NCBI RefSeq assembly: GCF_051487185.1
Contig: NZ_JAHVDK010000022.1
Span: forward strand, 62,001 to 126,000
Direction: 5' to 3'
Origin: Inquilinus limosus_F
Lineage (GTDB): Bacteria; Pseudomonadota; Alphaproteobacteria; DSM-16000; Inquilinaceae
Length of the DNA: 64,000 nt
Part shown: positions 62,312 to 64,000 of the stretch, one piece after another
How positions within the stretch are numbered: position 1 is the stretch's first letter
Layout: each line of letters begins with the position of its first letter
Made by a program: the position numbers and the translations under genes
The notes under the pieces: model-generated
What the model was told of the DNA's origin: nothing
The model's database searches: none
The model's input: only the letters and a program-made list of their open reading frames with translations

Positions 62312-64000
62312 TTACGAGACACGATATTGCAGCGTGCCATCGGAGTCCATGGAGACGACCGCTTCCTGGATCGGCTGGCCCTCGGCCATCCGGGCCAGGA
62401 ACAAGGCCGCGAGCTCCGGCAGCACGGTGCGCGACAGGATCTGTTCGATGGTGCGGGCGCCGCTCTCGCTCTCGGTCGCGCGGGCCCGCAGCCCCTCGAC
62501 CAGGTCGTCGCCATGGACGAAGCGGGCGCCATAGGCCTCCTCGATGCGCCGCCGCACCCGGTCGAGCTGCAGCCGGACGATGCTGCGCATCGTCTCGTCG
62601 TCCAGCGGGACGTAGGGGATGACCGAAATCCGCCCCAGGAAGGCCGGCTTGAAGATCTTCAGCAGCTCCGGCCGCAGCGCCGTGGCCAGCCCGGCGGCGT
62701 CGGGGGCGGTGTCCGGGTCGGCATAGAGCTTGGCGACCAGCTCGGTGCCGGCGTTCGAGGTCATGATGATGACGGTGTTCTTGAAGTCGATGTCGCGGCC
62801 CTCGCCGTCGCGCAGCATGCCCTTGTCGAACACCTGGTAGAACACGTCCTGGACGCCAGGATGGGCCTTCTCCAGCTCGTCCAGCAGCACCACCGAATAG
62901 GGCCGCCGCCGCACCGCCTCGGTCAGCACCCCGCCCTCGCCGTAGCCGACATAGCCGGGCGGGGAGCCGAGCAGCAGCGAGACCTTATGCTCCTCCTTGA
63001 ACTCCGACATGTTGATCACGGTCAGGTTCTGCTCGCCGCCATACAGCAGATCGGCCAGGGCCAGCGCGGTCTCGGTCTTGCCGACGCCGGAAGGGCCGAC
63101 GAACACGAACACGCCGATCGGCTTGCGCGGGTCGGTCAGCTTGGCCCGCGAGGTCCGGATCGCCTGGGCGACGGCGTCGAGCGCATGGTCCTGCCCAACC
63201 ACCCGCTCGCGCAGCCGCTCCTCCAGCGTCAGCACCGCGCGGATCTCGTTCGACACCATGCGGCCGACCGGGATGCCGGTCCAGTTCGCCACCACCTCGG
63301 CGATCGCCTGGCCGTCGACCTCGACCGGGACCAGCGGCGTCTCTCCCTGCAGCGCGGCCAGCTCGGCGCGGGCGGCGGCGTATTCGGCGCGCAAGGCTGC
63401 GGCATCCTCGGTCGGGGCTTCGGGCGGCGCAGCGATCGCGGCGCCCTTGGCGGCCGGGGCCAGGCCCTCCGCCTGCTCGATCCGGTCGCGCAGGCCGCGG
63501 ATCCGGTCGACCAGGCCGCGCTCCTGTTCCCAGCGCTGCCGCAGCGCCGCCAGCTCGGTCTCGGTCTCGGTCCGGCGCGCCCGCAGGGCGGCGATCTCGT
63601 CCGCCCCGTTGCCGCCGGTCGCCTGTTCGCGCTTCAGGATCGCGATCTCGGCGTCCAGCCGCTCGATGCGACGCCGGCAGCCCTCGAGTGCCGCCGGCGT
63701 CGCGGCCTGGGCCATGGCGACGCGGGCGCAGGCGGTGTCCAGCAGGCTCACCGACTTGTCGGGCAGCTGGCGGCCGGCGATGTAGCGGTGCGACAGCCGC
63801 ACGCTCTCAACCACCGCCTCGTCCAGGATGCGGACCCTGTGGTGGTCTTCGAGCATCGGCACGATGCCGCGCATCATGTCGATCGCCGCGGCCTCGCCCG
63901 GCTCCTCCACCTTCACCACCTGGAAACGGCGGGTGAGGGCGGCGTCCTTCTCGAAATACTTCTTGTACTCGGCCCAGGTGGTGGCGGCGATGGTGCGCAG
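62312..64000 (-). CDS. clpV: ClpV (TssH) AAA+ ATPase, 5' part outside the window
   Basis: 563 codons reach the right edge without a start, so the N-terminal domain and most of the first AAA module are missing. The sequence enters inside AAA1 (TIAATTWAEYKKYFEKDAAL), continues through the middle domain (RRRIERLDAEIAILKREQAT) and a complete second AAA module with Walker A GPSGVGKTETALAL, Walker B SVVLLDELEKAHP and GSPPGYVGYGEGG. The 'MSEFKEEHKVS' motif is that of ClpV rather than ClpB. It recycles contracted sheath TssBC. The reading ends in LQYRVS, 45 bases before tagH. Confidence 0.95.
   Translation of the reverse strand: MRTIAATTWAEYKKYFEKDAALTRRFQVVKVEEPGEAAAIDMMRGIVPMLEDHHRVRILDEAVVESVRLSHRYIAGRQLPDKSVSLLDTACARVAMAQAATPAALEGCRRRIERLDAEIAILKREQATGGNGADEIAALRARRTETETELAALRQRWEQERGLVDRIRGLRDRIEQAEGLAPAAKGAAIAAPPEAPTEDAAALRAEYAAARAELAALQGETPLVPVEVDGQAIAEVVANWTGIPVGRMVSNEIRAVLTLEERLRERVVGQDHALDAVAQAIRTSRAKLTDPRKPIGVFVFVGPSGVGKTETALALADLLYGGEQNLTVINMSEFKEEHKVSLLLGSPPGYVGYGEGGVLTEAVRRRPYSVVLLDELEKAHPGVQDVFYQVFDKGMLRDGEGRDIDFKNTVIIMTSNAGTELVAKLYADPDTAPDAAGLATALRPELLKIFKPAFLGRISVIPYVPLDDETMRSIVRLQLDRVRRRIEEAYGARFVHGDDLVEGLRARATESESGARTIEQILSRTVLPELAALFLARMAEGQPIQEAVVSMDSDGTLQYRVS

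Overview
The window is high-GC, gene-dense DNA with short intergenic gaps and many 4-base start/stop overlaps. Gene content (alphaproteobacterial-type ABC uptake systems, an extracellular contractile injection system and a type VI secretion system) and codon style suggest a soil or host-associated alphaproteobacterium, perhaps of the Rhodospirillales; the genus cannot be fixed from the sequence alone. No rRNA, tRNA, CRISPR array or intact insertion sequence was seen.

Region 1 (1-20383, all minus strand) is one long operon for an extracellular contractile injection system (eCIS, Afp/PVC-like). In transcription order: sheath, tube, T4-type baseplate-hub chaperone, a disordered family protein, DUF4255 cap protein, AAA+ ATPase, a small conserved protein, three cargo-like proteins, two Afp7/LysM-type inner baseplate proteins, gpD-like hub, gpV-like spike, PAAR-like tip, gp25 wedge and two large gpJ-like baseplate proteins; the last runs off the left edge. 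The cargo block is the most interesting part. One protein carries a DUF4157 domain followed by a protein-glutaminase-like C-H-D triad, one carries two separate HELTH zincin motifs, and one is Cys-rich with an HEEAH motif. An AT-rich stretch before the sheath gene carries a good sigma70-type promoter candidate.

Region 2 (20851-43123) is a catabolic island with two uptake/hydrolase modules. A LacI regulator is divergent from an operon with a Tat-exported family-5 binding protein, a GHL6-type glycosidase, Opp/Dpp-type permeases, a fused two-domain ATPase, a beta-hydroxyacid dehydrogenase and a GH42-like beta-galactosidase. Convergent to it is a second operon: sugar-type (MalF/MalG) permeases, a Tat-exported binding protein and a second GHL6-type enzyme, under a GntR/FCD regulator with an AT-hook-like N-terminus. 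A D-2-hydroxyacid dehydrogenase, a LysR regulator and a D-threonine-aldolase/D-serine-dehydratase-like enzyme follow. The enzyme set points to uptake and breakdown of a glycoside or oligosaccharide yielding hydroxy-acid intermediates; the substrate is not known.

Region 3 (43345-64000) is the accessory and membrane-complex half of a T6SS on the minus strand: clpV (cut by the right edge), tagH/fha, tssJ, tssK, tssL (with OmpA domain), tssM, tagF, pppA, ppkA, a separate secreted VWA protein, a TagT/TagS-like ABC exporter pair, then two genes I consider unusual. One is a TssM paralogue reduced to the periplasmic core without the NTPase. The other is a fusion of a degenerate PppA-like PP2C domain, one transmembrane helix and an intact M23 peptidoglycan endopeptidase. 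Together they look like an extension of the threonine-phosphorylation pathway that reaches the cell wall.
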